Assembly (NCBI GenBank): GCA_017938245.1
Contig: JAGBBX010000045.1
Span: forward strand, 44,418 to 108,417
Direction of reading: 5' to 3'
DNA from: Bacteroidaceae bacterium
GTDB lineage: Bacteria; Bacteroidota; Bacteroidia; Bacteroidales; Bacteroidaceae
Length of the DNA stretch: 64,000 nt
This document shows positions 28,174-36,330 of the stretch, piece after piece. Under the pieces are notes generated by a model. That model had not been told where the DNA came from. It made no database searches and saw only the letters and a list, made by a program, of their open reading frames with translations. The translations under genes were made by a program, and so were the position numbers. Position 1 is the stretch's first letter. Each line of letters starts with the position of its first letter.

Positions 28174-29163
28174 ATGATTGAGGCAAAAAAACGTATAGAA
28201 TTCATCGACCTTGCAAAAGGTATATGCATACTGCTTATTATTGTGGGGCACTCGGGTGTAGAGGTTGATTATCCCGGTCTTTCGGCTATGCGTACACCAC
28301 TCTATCTCACTCTCTCGGGACTGTTCTTTAAGGATTATGGAGGATTCACCAATCTCCTTATCAGAAAAACAAATAAGATTCTCATTCCGTTTCTCTTTTT
28401 TTATATAGCAAGTTATCTACTTTTTTATCTCTTCAATGCACTCTTCCCGGGACTTATTGTAAGCGATGCAAAAGGTATCTTTGATGTCTTCACGCAGATA
28501 CAGTATTTCAACGGGCCACTTTGGTGCCTGTTGGCAATCTTTTGGGATAATATTATTTTTGGTGCTATTCATCTGAATATTAAAAGTGAGTGGATACGTG
28601 CAGTGGCGGTGCTTCTCATTGGAGTTAGCGGAATTATTATCTATAATAAAAACGTGTTGCTCCCCTGCTGCTTAGATGCTGCTTTTGTATGTCTGCCCTT
28701 CTTCTATTTTGGCTACCTGCTTAAACGTAGCGACATCCTTTTACCGAGTCGATACGACCGTTACAATCCTCTCTTTGCACTCGCTCTGTTTGCAATGGCA
28801 TATCTCATCGACACATACTCACATCCAGTGCTTTTTTTCCACGACCGCGAGATTTCGGGTAATATGTTTGCGATTATATTCCTTCCTTTAACAAGCGTTG
28901 TAGGTTTGTTGATGCTGTGCAAGGCGATAAAGCGACTGCCAGTCATCTCGTATTTCGGACAATACTCCATAATTCCTCTTTGTACACATCATCTTATCTA
29001 TCGTCCTGTGCAGTTGGTTGTTGCAAGGTTTATTCCTATCGATAATGGTGGCGCATATATCGTTGCTGTAACAACAGTCATTATATGTTTTTTCACAATT
29101 CCCTTGTTTGTAAAATATCTACCCTACGTTACTGCTCAGAAAGATATTTTTCAGGTGAAATAA
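28174..29163 (+). CDS. Acyltransferase 3 family membrane protein (OafA/fucose O-acetylase-like)
   Basis: 329 residues from the ATG at 28174, chosen because of a purine-rich AGAGAATAAGAG upstream and because family sequence begins there (RIEFIDLAKGICILLIIVGH). About ten transmembrane segments. The conserved His of the HSG motif lies at the end of helix 1, as in membrane O-acyltransferases that acetylate surface sugars. It is alone on the + strand between pheT and a convergent lipoprotein gene and is richer in A and T than its neighbours. Target sugar unknown. Confidence 0.82.
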   Translation: MIEAKKRIEFIDLAKGICILLIIVGHSGVEVDYPGLSAMRTPLYLTLSGLFFKDYGGFTNLLIRKTNKILIPFLFFYIASYLLFYLFNALFPGLIVSDAKGIFDVFTQIQYFNGPLWCLLAIFWDNIIFGAIHLNIKSEWIRAVAVLLIGVSGIIIYNKNVLLPCCLDAAFVCLPFFYFGYLLKRSDILLPSRYDRYNPLFALALFAMAYLIDTYSHPVLFFHDREISGNMFAIIFLPLTSVVGLLMLCKAIKRLPVISYFGQYSIIPLCTHHLIYRPVQLVVARFIPIDNGGAYIVAVTTVIICFFTIPLFVKYLPYVTAQKDIFQVK

Positions 29164-29213
29164 CCAACAGAAAGAAGTTAATTCATTAGTATAAAGCATA
29201 TTACAATAAACCT

Positions 29214-29254
29214 CAACAGACAAGCCGAAATCTTATCATTCGGCCTGTCTGTTG
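29214..29254. terminator. Hairpin between convergent genes
   Basis: CAACAGACA and GCCGAA on the left (29214-29229) pair with TTCGGC and TGTCTGTTG on the right (29239-29254), with one mismatch. No clear T tract follows on either strand, so termination is inferred from the position between convergent genes. Confidence 0.55.
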
Positions 29255-29284
29255 AACCAATTGTTCGCAGAAAACTAAATACTC

Positions 29285-30238
29285 CTAAAAACGAAAACCT
29301 AAAGAAAGTCCTATACTCTCTAAGCCCTCTTTACGTTTTTTATTATTACCCCACGAGTCAACATATTCAAAAGGATACGCGTGCTGCCTTAAATAACGTA
29401 TTGCGAGATCTACATTACCTATACTATAACCCATTGAAAAGCCGAAGAAAATACAATCCTCGGGATCATTATCTTCACACAAGTACGCACCAAACATAAA
29501 CTCGGTAAACATTGTATTTTTCGTCTTTGAAAAATCTACACGGGCCTTATAATAGAATGGGAAAGAAATGTCGTAACTACCGTCATAATCTCCCCAATTC
29601 AATCCGGTTCCCATACCCACAAAGAAATGAGAGTTTATTCTGTAACCGTAATTAGCCAAGATATTCAGTGAATTTTCACTTACCCTATCACAATCACCAT
29701 AACGGTCAAACCTGTCATACCAAGAATATGACGGTGCAATACTTACATATCCCTCAAACCCTCTCTTACGAAATAAAGAGGAATGTGTTGTGTTTTTCTT
29801 AGCTACGCCGTTTTTAGTAGTTCTATTGGCTTTTGTTTTAACGCCACGGAACACAGGGTTACTCCACACCGAATCGCTCAATGAACGGTAATTTTTATAA
29901 TATGCCGGGCGACCACTTACTGTAACCGATTCAATTTTCTTACCGAAAAGGGTACGTTTTTCGCTTACCACATAACGCGGTTCAAGCAAAACATCGGCAT
30001 TATGCTCTTTAAGCACATCGGCTTCGGCAGCTCGTTTTACATTTTCAAATCCACCGCGTTGCACCTCCTTGTTTGGTCTCAAAGTATAAGTAACACGTTT
30101 GTCGGCCGCCTCAAGGTCAACAACTGTTGCACTTTGCAATTGTGAACCGACATTGGCAGTGCGTGATGTCTTAATCACAGTTTGACAAGAGGTTAACAGC
30201 ACAGTCGTCAGTATCAAAAGACCTAAAGACTTTTTCAT
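29285..30238 (-). CDS. Lipoprotein with paralogous N-terminal domain and beta-barrel-like C-terminus
   Basis: 317 residues. A lipoprotein signal with TSC (Cys18) is followed by about 115 residues shared with the next upstream gene, including TLFGKKIESVTVSGRPA and SLSDSVWSNP. From about 165 the sequence changes to alternating beta strands and ends in SLGLSLGFRF with a terminal Phe, as in outer-membrane barrels. A lipobox in front of a barrel-like domain is an unusual pairing. Family not recognised; 22 nt after its paralogue. Confidence 0.75.
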   Translation of the reverse strand: MKKSLGLLILTTVLLTSCQTVIKTSRTANVGSQLQSATVVDLEAADKRVTYTLRPNKEVQRGGFENVKRAAEADVLKEHNADVLLEPRYVVSEKRTLFGKKIESVTVSGRPAYYKNYRSLSDSVWSNPVFRGVKTKANRTTKNGVAKKNTTHSSLFRKRGFEGYVSIAPSYSWYDRFDRYGDCDRVSENSLNILANYGYRINSHFFVGMGTGLNWGDYDGSYDISFPFYYKARVDFSKTKNTMFTEFMFGAYLCEDNDPEDCIFFGFSMGYSIGNVDLAIRYLRQHAYPFEYVDSWGNNKKRKEGLESIGLSLGFRF

Positions 30239-30260
30239 AAATGTTATTATTTAGAAACAA

Positions 30261-30713
30261 TCAGAATAATTTTTTCAGGATGCTTTCATTGTTATTTGCA
30301 TCATTCTCGTAGCTATCACGGAATGTAGGATTACACCACACCGAATCATTTAACGAATGGAAATTATTATATTTTGCAGGACGGCCGCTTACCGTAATTG
30401 ATTCAATCTTTTTTCCGAACAATGTCCATTTACTTGTGGTTACATACTGCGCCTCCAATAATACATCTGCATTGAATTTCTGCAAAACCTCATTCTCGAC
30501 CGCTCTTCTTACATTTGCACTACCTCCACGGCGCACCTCAGCAGTCGGTGTCATTGTATAACTAACACGCTCGGGGGTAACAGCCTGAAGATCGGCAACA
30601 GTAGCCGAAAGTAACGATGCGGGCGAATCAGCTGTTTTTGAAGTCTTTACGATTGTTGTACACGAAGTAACCGACAAAAGAATTGTTCCCAAGATTAAAA
30701 TACTCTTTTTCAT
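30261..30713 (-). CDS. Short paralogous lipoprotein
   Basis: 150 residues. Signal peptide with TSC (Cys18), then the same domain as the downstream gene: ADLQAVTPERVSYTM, EVRRGGSANVRRAVE, FNADVLLEAQYV and TLFGKKIESITVSGRPA. It lacks the barrel-like part and ends in a polar tail. The two genes are 22 nt apart, so they come from a tandem duplication with gain or loss of the C-terminal domain. Function unknown. Confidence 0.75.
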   Translation of the reverse strand: MKKSILILGTILLSVTSCTTIVKTSKTADSPASLLSATVADLQAVTPERVSYTMTPTAEVRRGGSANVRRAVENEVLQKFNADVLLEAQYVTTSKWTLFGKKIESITVSGRPAKYNNFHSLNDSVWCNPTFRDSYENDANNNESILKKLF

Positions 30714-30847
30714 AATTATTTTTTATTATATGAGAGGACTACAAATTAAGTATTGTAACGGGCACCCTCTCGACAGCCTGTACAATAAATTAAACTATCG
30801 AATGCAAAATTAGGATTATTTCACATAACACTTAAGCCTGATGCGTA

Positions 30848-31093
30848 TCATAAATGATACATATCTGTATCATTCTTATACACGCCTTTAGTTTCAATAT
30901 CACAAGAGTATTCTTTAAAAAAATCGTGATTAAGGATTACCGATATACGCTCCAGAAGCGCCGTATCTATACTGTTTTTACGCAAAATACGATACACGGC
31001 AATACGATTACAACCTAATTTGTTTGCCAACCAACTAATACTGCGTTCTTGTTTTTGAAGCTCGTTCTTTATGCTCTGACCAATGTTTATCAT
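30848..31093 (-). CDS. Small helix-turn-helix protein (XRE/Cro-like)
   Basis: 81 residues. Residues about 6-55 form a five-helix Cro/XRE-like DNA-binding domain; ISWLANKLGCNRIAVYRILR is the helix-turn-helix. A short polar tail follows. It has no toxin-like gene or phage gene beside it. It starts 36 nt after the T run that ends the candidate 6S RNA on the same strand. Target unknown. Confidence 0.75.
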   Translation of the reverse strand: MINIGQSIKNELQKQERSISWLANKLGCNRIAVYRILRKNSIDTALLERISVILNHDFFKEYSCDIETKGVYKNDTDMYHL

Positions 31094-31128
31094 AATTTGC
31101 GAATGCTTAAAACAGCCTATACGATAAT

Positions 31129-31304
31129 AAAAAAATGAGGGCGGGGACTGCTATATGCCTGTTCACAAATCCGGTCAACCGCCAAGTAAACCTCTTACAC
31201 AAACAAGCACAAGCAGCCCGCGCCCCATTGGGAACGCGAACTTCAATTTGCTTGTTCTCGTGTAAGTGAATATTTTGGCGGTTATTCGATTTGTGAGAAC
31301 AATT
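31129..31304 (-). ncRNA. ssrS: Candidate 6S RNA (rod-shaped structured RNA)
   Basis: About 176 nt that fold almost completely on themselves. Outer helices: 31161-31171 with 31288-31300 (2-nt bulge), and AACCGCCAA 31177-31185 with TTGGCGGTT 31275-31283. Then a symmetric 8x8-nt open bubble (31186-31193 against 31267-31274). Then CTTACAC 31194-31200 with GTGTAAG 31260-31266, AACAAGC 31202-31208 with GCTTGTT 31250-31256, and an apical CGCG/CCC hairpin at 31219-31238. A seven-T run at 31135-31129 marks the 3' end on the minus strand. A long rod with one central bubble is the 6S architecture, which mimics an open promoter. Confidence 0.55.
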
Positions 31305-31440
31305 GAAAATTCCTAAAATGTTAAAGAGAGCATATATACATCACTCTCGGATTTTTTGTCCATTATGGACAATTCCTCTTATGTTTACTATCTGTTTCGT
31401 CTGTCTGAATATTTATTAAGTATTATATATTTTTAGTAAT

Positions 31441-31487
31441 AATAGAAGAAGGCGACCACATTTGTTTAGCCGTCCTCTTCTATTTTT
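31441..31487. terminator. Hairpin with T tract
   Basis: AATAGAAGA at 31441-31449 pairs with TCTTCTATT at 31476-31484, with weaker pairing inside, followed on the + strand by T5. On the minus strand the complementary A/T flanks could also serve. What transcript it ends is unclear. Confidence 0.5.
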
Positions 31488-31555
31488 AAAAGGGCAAATA
31501 TACTAACATATTACAAGAGCCGATGTTACAAGTATAAAGCAACAAGCTCACTCTT

Positions 31556-31590
31556 CAACATAATAATGACACACTATTATGTTGTTTTTT
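31556..31590 (+). terminator. Hairpin with T6 tract, plus-strand polarity
   Basis: CAACATAATA (31556-31565) pairs with TATTATGTTG (31575-31584) and is followed by six T on the + strand. It lies just after the trpS stop, but trpS is on the minus strand and the T run is on its upstream side. It therefore would stop a + transcript from entering trpS. Confidence 0.5.
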
Positions 31591-31593
31591 CAA

Positions 31594-32682
31594 TTAGCGG
31601 CCACTGAACTTACGAGCCTGCTCGGCAATGAGCTCGGTATCCTCGAAATAGTTTATCTTCATTGCTCGACGAACATCGGCAAGAGTGTCGGCAGCTACTG
31701 CACGAGCAGCATCACTACCCTCTTTTAGCAGACGATATACCTCGGGGATATTCTGCTCCCACTCCTTGCGACGTGCGCGTATGGGGGCAAGCTCCTCCTC
31801 AAGAATTGCAATGAGGAATTTCTTTACCTTAACGTCGCCTAAGCCTCCGCGACGATAATGCGCTTTAAGTTCGTCGAGGTTGGGATAATCGGGCAGATAA
31901 GCTGCAAAATGCTCGGGCTTGCAGAAAGCGTCAAGATAGGTAAATACGGTGTTACCCTCTACCTTACCTGGGTCTTGTACACGCAGATGGTCGGGGTCGG
32001 TATACATTCCCATCACGTGCTGACGAAGCTCCTCGGCTGTATCGGAGAGGTAGATACAGTTGCCGAGTGACTTACTCATCTTAGCCTTTCCGTCGGTTCC
32101 CGGCAGACGCAGACAGGCTGCATTATCGGGCAAAAGAATCTCGGGCTCAACGAGTGTCTCGCCATAGATACCATTGAAACGACGGGCAATTTCACGCGCC
32201 TGCTCAATCATAGGCTGCTGGTCCTCGCCCGCAGGTACTGTTGTTGCGCGGAACGCTGTAATATCCGATGCCTGACTGATGGGATAAGTAAAGAATCCAA
32301 CAGGGATGCTTGTTTCGAAATTACGCATCTGAATCTCGGTTTTTACAGTAGGGTTACGCTGCAAGCGCGACACAGTCACAAGGTTCATATAGTAGAAAGC
32401 AAGTTCGCAAAGTTCTGCCACCTGCGACTGTATGAAAATTGTACTCTTTGTGGGGTCTATTCCCACCGACAGATAGTCGAGTGCCACCTCAATTATATTC
32501 TGACGTACCTTTTCGGGGTTATCGGCATTATCGGTAAGAGCCTGCGCATCGGCAATCATAATGAAAATTTTATCGAAGAGTCCCGAGTTCTGAAGCTCTA
32601 CTCGGCGGCGCAACGAGCCTACATAGTGTCCAAGATGCAAACGTCCTGTGGGACGGTCGCCTGTAAGTATTATTTTACCCAT
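31594..32682 (-). CDS. trpS: Tryptophanyl-tRNA synthetase
   Basis: Class I synthetase that charges tRNA-Trp. 362 residues. The HIGH-type motif appears as [16 protein letters not shown] at residues 7-22 and the KMSKS loop as AKMSKSLGN near residue 204. The PAGEDQQ and [11 protein letters not shown] stretches are typical. A -7-like TATATTCG lies at 32728-32721. No trp biosynthesis genes are nearby. Confidence 0.96.
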   Translation of the reverse strand: MGKIILTGDRPTGRLHLGHYVGSLRRRVELQNSGLFDKIFIMIADAQALTDNADNPEKVRQNIIEVALDYLSVGIDPTKSTIFIQSQVAELCELAFYYMNLVTVSRLQRNPTVKTEIQMRNFETSIPVGFFTYPISQASDITAFRATTVPAGEDQQPMIEQAREIARRFNGIYGETLVEPEILLPDNAACLRLPGTDGKAKMSKSLGNCIYLSDTAEELRQHVMGMYTDPDHLRVQDPGKVEGNTVFTYLDAFCKPEHFAAYLPDYPNLDELKAHYRRGGLGDVKVKKFLIAILEEELAPIRARRKEWEQNIPEVYRLLKEGSDAARAVAADTLADVRRAMKINYFEDTELIAEQARKFSGR

Positions 32683-32785
32683 ATTTTATCCTTTTTATAT
32701 TCTATATTTATTTCAAGCCGCGAATATACAAAAAACGAGCGAGAAATATGAAGTTTACTTCAATATTTTTCACAGCGAGTGCAGT

Positions 32786-33097
32786 AGTATATCGGTCGCA
32801 AGACCAATATAGCTACAACCGAGCAAGAAACAAAGTTTACTTTGATTTTTTACAGCGACGACGCGAATGAGCGTTGTTTGCTTGCCGCCAAAAAAGTATA
32901 TCGGTCGTTAGACAAATATAGTTACAACCGAGCGATTAGAAATAGTCGGTTAAGCGAGAGCAAAGGGAACTTGTTTAATGTGCAAACATTTCGGGCGATT
33001 AGAAATCGCCCCTACAAGCAATGAAAAGCGAGAAAATAAGCAGCTTGTCGCCAAAAAAAGTATATCGGTCGTAAGACCAATATAGCCACTCTCCGAG
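32786..33097. repeat. Second palindromic repeat family, three copies
   Basis: Three copies of a unit of about 39 nt at 32786-32824, 32895-32933 and 33059-33097. The core is TATATCGGTC, a 4-nt loop, then GACCAATATA, an imperfect 10-bp hairpin, followed by a GCTACAACCGAGC-like tail. Copies 2 and 3 are preceded by CTTGyCGCCAAAAAA. The spacing is irregular, so this is not CRISPR. Copy 3 lies within the end of the short frame at 33306. Confidence 0.8.
32943..33023 (-). repeat. REP unit joined to a diverged long-form fragment
   Basis: A complete REP in minus orientation at 32993-33015 (GGGCGATT, 3 nt, AATCGCCC, then CTAC). On its left, 32946-32975 resembles the right half of the 62-nt insert of the long REP form (TTAAGCGAGAGCAAAGGGAA against TTAAGCGAGCGCAAAGGCAA). 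It looks like a decayed composite. Confidence 0.75.
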
Positions 33098-33306
33098 AAA
33101 TGAAATTGCATCTGTTCCCACACTGCAATGGGATTCTGTTTTGCGTAATGTGTTTCTATGTATTGGTGATAATCATAAGGGTTCAATTTGGTATATACTT
33201 CTTTACGTATCTCCTCCATTTGGCTATGATTGTCGGCAAAGCGTTTGTCTCTTGATGTCTTACGTCGCTTGGCAGCCTCTGCCTTCCAGTATTCGCTAAA
33301 GCTCAT
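32950..33306 (-). CDS. Small hypothetical protein whose C-terminus is made of repeat sequence
   Basis: 118 codons. The first about 70 (to near 33098) look like a real small hydrophilic protein: MSFSEYWKAEAAKRRKTSRD, then KEVYTKLNPYDYHQYIETHY and NPIAVWEQMQF. From SGYIGLTTDILF on, the frame runs through the second repeat family and then the REP unit, so the natural end was lost. It lies 31 nt after the frameshifted gene 33338-33575. Family not recognised. Confidence 0.5.
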   Translation of the reverse strand: MSFSEYWKAEAAKRRKTSRDKRFADNHSQMEEIRKEVYTKLNPYDYHQYIETHYAKQNPIAVWEQMQFHFSESGYIGLTTDILFLATSCLFSRFSLLVGAISNRPKCLHIKQVPFALA

Positions 33307-33337
33307 TGTTTGTTATAGGTTATAACAAGTAGGTATT

Positions 33338-33575
33338 TTATCCGAATATCTTTTTCACCTCTTCGGCATTTACTTCGCCATAGAAATTGTTCACCTCTTC
33401 CTCTGTGCAATCGGCCCATTTAATTTCCTTGTCTGTTACTGTAACCTTTTTGAGCAGAGTTTCACCTGCGCCTTGATATTCGGTTAAAATACCGTGAAGA
33501 TTACAATCTATCCTCTACACTTTCGATAATTTTTCCGATAGCTTGCAGCAGCGTTACATTTTTTTCCTTTTTCAT
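33338..33575 (-). pseudogene. Small gene broken by a one-base frameshift
   Basis: Starts at ATG 33575 and reads MKKEKNVTLLQAIGKIIESV, then meets TAA after about 22 codons. One base later the frame reads CNLHGILTEYQGAGETLLKK, KVTVTDKEIKWADCTEEEVN and ends EEVKKIFG at TAA 33340-33338. The total of 238 nt is one more than a multiple of three, so one inserted base (near the GATAGATTG stretch) explains it. The intact protein would have about 78 residues. Family not recognised. Confidence 0.65.
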
Positions 33576-33772
33576 TTCTACTCTTTTTTTATATATAAAA
33601 TAGACACAAAAGGAAAAAATTTCAAAAAATGGGTGAACTTTTTTTTCAATCGCTCATTTTTCGTGCTGTAAAATAATATATATCAGCAAATTAGCGCATA
33701 GAAAATTTTTGCACAAATTTACTGATATATGTTCATTATTTGCATTAAAGCAAAAAAGACTCGGCTGAGCTA
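33576..33772. other. Very AT-rich spacer with a distant inverted repeat
   Basis: No gene seen. ATATATCAG at 33678-33686 is repeated inverted as CTGATATAT at 33722-33730, 35 nt apart. It could be an operator pair or a weak stem. Confidence 0.4.
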
Positions 33773-34426
33773 TCAAGAGAATATTGGAATTCCAAAGAGA
33801 TATTTTAATGCAATTATTATAACTGCTACAACTATATAAAAGATAAGCTTGTTGGTGCTTCTTTGCTCTTTCTTTTCGTTATTGATTATACTTTCCTTTT
33901 TATTCAACAATAAATCAGGGTTACTCTTTTTATAATCACAGAATGCCTTTTTTATAGCCTCTTCTACCTCGGTAATAATATGTCCTCTTATATTAAATTT
34001 CTCCTCTTTACCCTGTGTCGTATTGATATAGAGATAAGGTACATAAGTTTTATAAGAACGAACTCTTTCGATATAGCACCATTCAACACAGTCCCACTGA
34101 AAAAACTGAATTCTATTATTCTGTTTTATATATATTCCCTTATCTGTTATCAGAAGTTCTTTCTCCTCTTTTTTGAATGCTTTTTTTACGAGATATATAA
34201 AAGAAAATAATAATATTGTTGGAACGGCTATAGCTACTGCAAATTTGACATTCTCAAATAGGGCTTTAAGTAACCCGAATTTTACTATAAGATAAAATGA
34301 CGAACCTATCGAAAAAAGCATAAAAGCAATTGCAATTACCATTAAATAAGTATTATCCTTAATTACTTTTTGATATACAATCTGTTCGTCCTTTGCAAGT
34401 TCAATGTTCTGTTGTCTGTTTTCCAT
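33773..34426 (-). CDS. AT-rich membrane protein of unknown function
   Basis: 217 residues. Two hydrophobic helices lie at about 27-48 and 62-83, a soluble PH-like segment (LLITDKGIYIKQNNRIQFFQ, then WDCVEWCYIERV) at about 92-165, and a C-terminal helix at about 193-215. The arrangement recalls small membrane proteins with a bacterial PH-type domain, but no family is claimed. Base composition is clearly more A+T-rich than trpS and dnaB on either side, which suggests acquisition by transfer. Confidence 0.7.
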   Translation of the reverse strand: MENRQQNIELAKDEQIVYQKVIKDNTYLMVIAIAFMLFSIGSSFYLIVKFGLLKALFENVKFAVAIAVPTILLFSFIYLVKKAFKKEEKELLITDKGIYIKQNNRIQFFQWDCVEWCYIERVRSYKTYVPYLYINTTQGKEEKFNIRGHIITEVEEAIKKAFCDYKKSNPDLLLNKKESIINNEKKEQRSTNKLIFYIVVAVIIIALKYLFGIPIFS

Positions 34427-34574
34427 AATATTTACCAGTTACCTAAATTACCTAAATTTATATATATTGTTATAATTGCACGCTTTTCATCGCCCGCACT
34501 AATATATTTATCATCTGTACTTTTATTTGTCTTGTAACATTGTTTAGCTGTTTGTAGCTCAAATTAAACCAATT

Positions 34575-36158
34575 TTAGAAAGGCAGCGGCTCGTTACCGC
34601 CGGGTCCCGGGATTATATCCGTAGGAGTGGAATCTTGCAGATAATCGGGAAGCGGTGGCAGAGTATTATTCCCCATCGGTTCGTACGAGGCAACATTCAG
34701 CTTCGAACCACGCATCACGGGAATATCTGTGGGAATTGGAGGCAACGATTCGTCGTCGAGGTTCATAAATCGTGCATACTCCTTGCGGAAGATAAGCGGA
34801 ATATTGTCGAGTCCACCGTTACGATGCTTGGCTATAATAATCTCGGCCTTTCCGCGCCAGTCGAAATCTCCGTCCTTGTATATGTGGAAATATTCGGGGC
34901 GGTTCACGAACATTACTATATCGGCATCCTGCTCAATGGCTCCCGACTCGCGAAGGTCGCTCAACTGCGGACGCTTACCCTCGACACCCTCGCGGCCTTC
35001 GAGGTTACGGTTCAACTGACTAAGAGCCATTATAGGAATATTAAGCTCCTTTGCCAATCCCTTTAACGAACGCGAGATTGTACTAATCTCCTCTTGTCGG
35101 CTACCCTTTCCTGTGTTGGCTGTCATCAGCTGCAGGTAGTCGATGAAAATCATTTTTACGCCATACTCGTGTACCATACGTCGAGCCTTTGAGCGAAGCT
35201 CGAACACCGATAGCTGCGGTGTATCGTCGATGTATAGCGGTGCACCCTCCAGGGCGGTTATCTTGCTGTCGAGTTGTCCCCACTCGTAGCCTTCGAGCTG
35301 TCCGCTACGAATCTTATCGCCCGGAATCTGACAGACGTTACAGATAAGACGCTGCACAAGCTGCACGTTACCCATCTCAAGGGAGAACATTCCAACAGGA
35401 ATGCCCTGGTCGACTGCCATATTACGTATGAGCGACAGCGCAAACGCCGTCTTTCCCATCGCTGGACGGGCTGCAAGGATGATAAGGTCGGTTGCCTGCC
35501 ATCCCGACAGAACCTTGTCCAAACGATGGTAACCGGTGCTTAATCCGCTGATACCGCTTGTATTCTTTGACGCTGTCTGTATCTGCTGATAAGCCTCTTT
35601 AATGACGGGGTTTATCTGTGTAAAGTCGCGCTTCATATTGTGGCGCGAAATTTCAAAAAGCTCCGACTCGGCCTGCTGCATAAGTTCGTTAACATCCTGT
35701 GTCTCGTCGAATGCCTGCTCCTGAGTCTTGCTGGTGAATTTTATAAGGTCGCGAGCGAGTTTCTTTTGTGCGATAATATTTGCGTGATACTCGATGTTTA
35801 CCGACGAAACCACCTTGCTTGTGAGCTGCGCAATATACATCGGGCCGCCTACCTCTTCGAGTATGCCTTTTAGTTTAAGAAATTCGGTAACGGTGAGAAT
35901 ATCTATGGGACGATCCTCGAGATCCATCTCCTGTATAGCACCAAAGAGAAGCTGGTTGCGCTTATCATAGAACGACTCGGGCTTAAGCATATTTCCTAAA
36001 CGACCGATAGCATCGCTATCGACCATAAGGGCACCAAGCACAGCCTCTTCAAGCTCGGGAGCCTGTGGCTGCAAATGTCCATACTCGCTTATCAGTGGTG
36101 CCGTACTACTCTGCTGGCGGCTGCGTGTTCTTCTTTTAGGTGTATTGTTATCTTCCAT
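34575..36158 (-). CDS. dnaB: Replicative DNA helicase DnaB
   Basis: Hexameric helicase that unwinds DNA at the replication fork. 527 residues: N-terminal domain with QAPELEEAVLGALM (about 32-130), linker, and RecA-like core with Walker A ARPAMGKTAFAL (about 232), Walker B IFIDYLQLM and SQLNRNLEGR. The C-terminal tail (PPIPTDIPVMRG to the end) is longer and Pro-rich, as in Bacteroidota. A consensus promoter is at 36185-36217. Confidence 0.97.
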   Translation of the reverse strand: MEDNNTPKRRTRSRQQSSTAPLISEYGHLQPQAPELEEAVLGALMVDSDAIGRLGNMLKPESFYDKRNQLLFGAIQEMDLEDRPIDILTVTEFLKLKGILEEVGGPMYIAQLTSKVVSSVNIEYHANIIAQKKLARDLIKFTSKTQEQAFDETQDVNELMQQAESELFEISRHNMKRDFTQINPVIKEAYQQIQTASKNTSGISGLSTGYHRLDKVLSGWQATDLIILAARPAMGKTAFALSLIRNMAVDQGIPVGMFSLEMGNVQLVQRLICNVCQIPGDKIRSGQLEGYEWGQLDSKITALEGAPLYIDDTPQLSVFELRSKARRMVHEYGVKMIFIDYLQLMTANTGKGSRQEEISTISRSLKGLAKELNIPIMALSQLNRNLEGREGVEGKRPQLSDLRESGAIEQDADIVMFVNRPEYFHIYKDGDFDWRGKAEIIIAKHRNGGLDNIPLIFRKEYARFMNLDDESLPPIPTDIPVMRGSKLNVASYEPMGNNTLPPLPDYLQDSTPTDIIPGPGGNEPLPF

Positions 36159-36184
36159 CGTTACATTATTTTTTTAACCGGCTG

Positions 36185-36217
36185 CAAAGTTATGCAACAT
36201 CATCAACAGCACACAAA
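36185..36217 (-). promoter_or_regulatory. Bacteroidota primary-sigma promoter for dnaB
   Basis: On the minus strand TTTG (36217-36214), 21 nt, TAACTTTG (36192-36185). Predicted leader of about 20 nt. Confidence 0.7.
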
Positions 36218-36266
36218 AAAGAGGAGAATCATTATTAACAAAAAGAGGAAACTTATAAACATCTTT

Positions 36267-36298
36267 TTGTAACCCTCGCAATAAAGTTGTATCTTCGC
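36267..36298 (+). promoter_or_regulatory. Promoter for the ABC-F gene
   Basis: TTTG at 36267-36270, 20 nt, TATCTTCG at 36291-36298. The TTCG ending is a common variant of the -7 box. The ATG follows at 36331. Confidence 0.7.
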
Positions 36299-36330
36299 AA
36301 AATAATTATAAAACAGACAAAAAACAAAAT

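Larger units (their letters stand above)
31305..31593. other. Gene-free AT-rich spacer with two hairpins
   Basis: No convincing gene. It contains a short palindrome TTGTCCATTATGGACAA near 31357-31373, a hairpin with T run at 31441-31487, a second at 31556-31590, and on the minus strand a consensus -7 box TATATTTG at 31502-31495 without a -33 partner at the right distance. Confidence 0.5.

Noticed and set aside
30848-31093. HTH protein as antitoxin of a toxin-antitoxin pair
   Set aside because: No small partner gene is adjacent on either side; the upstream neighbour is the structured RNA and the downstream neighbour is a lipoprotein.
31161-31300. Large inverted repeat at 31.2 kb as a MITE
   Set aside because: There are no target duplications at the ends, the helix has internal symmetric bubbles as in a functional RNA, and only one copy is in the window. 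A genome-wide count would settle it.
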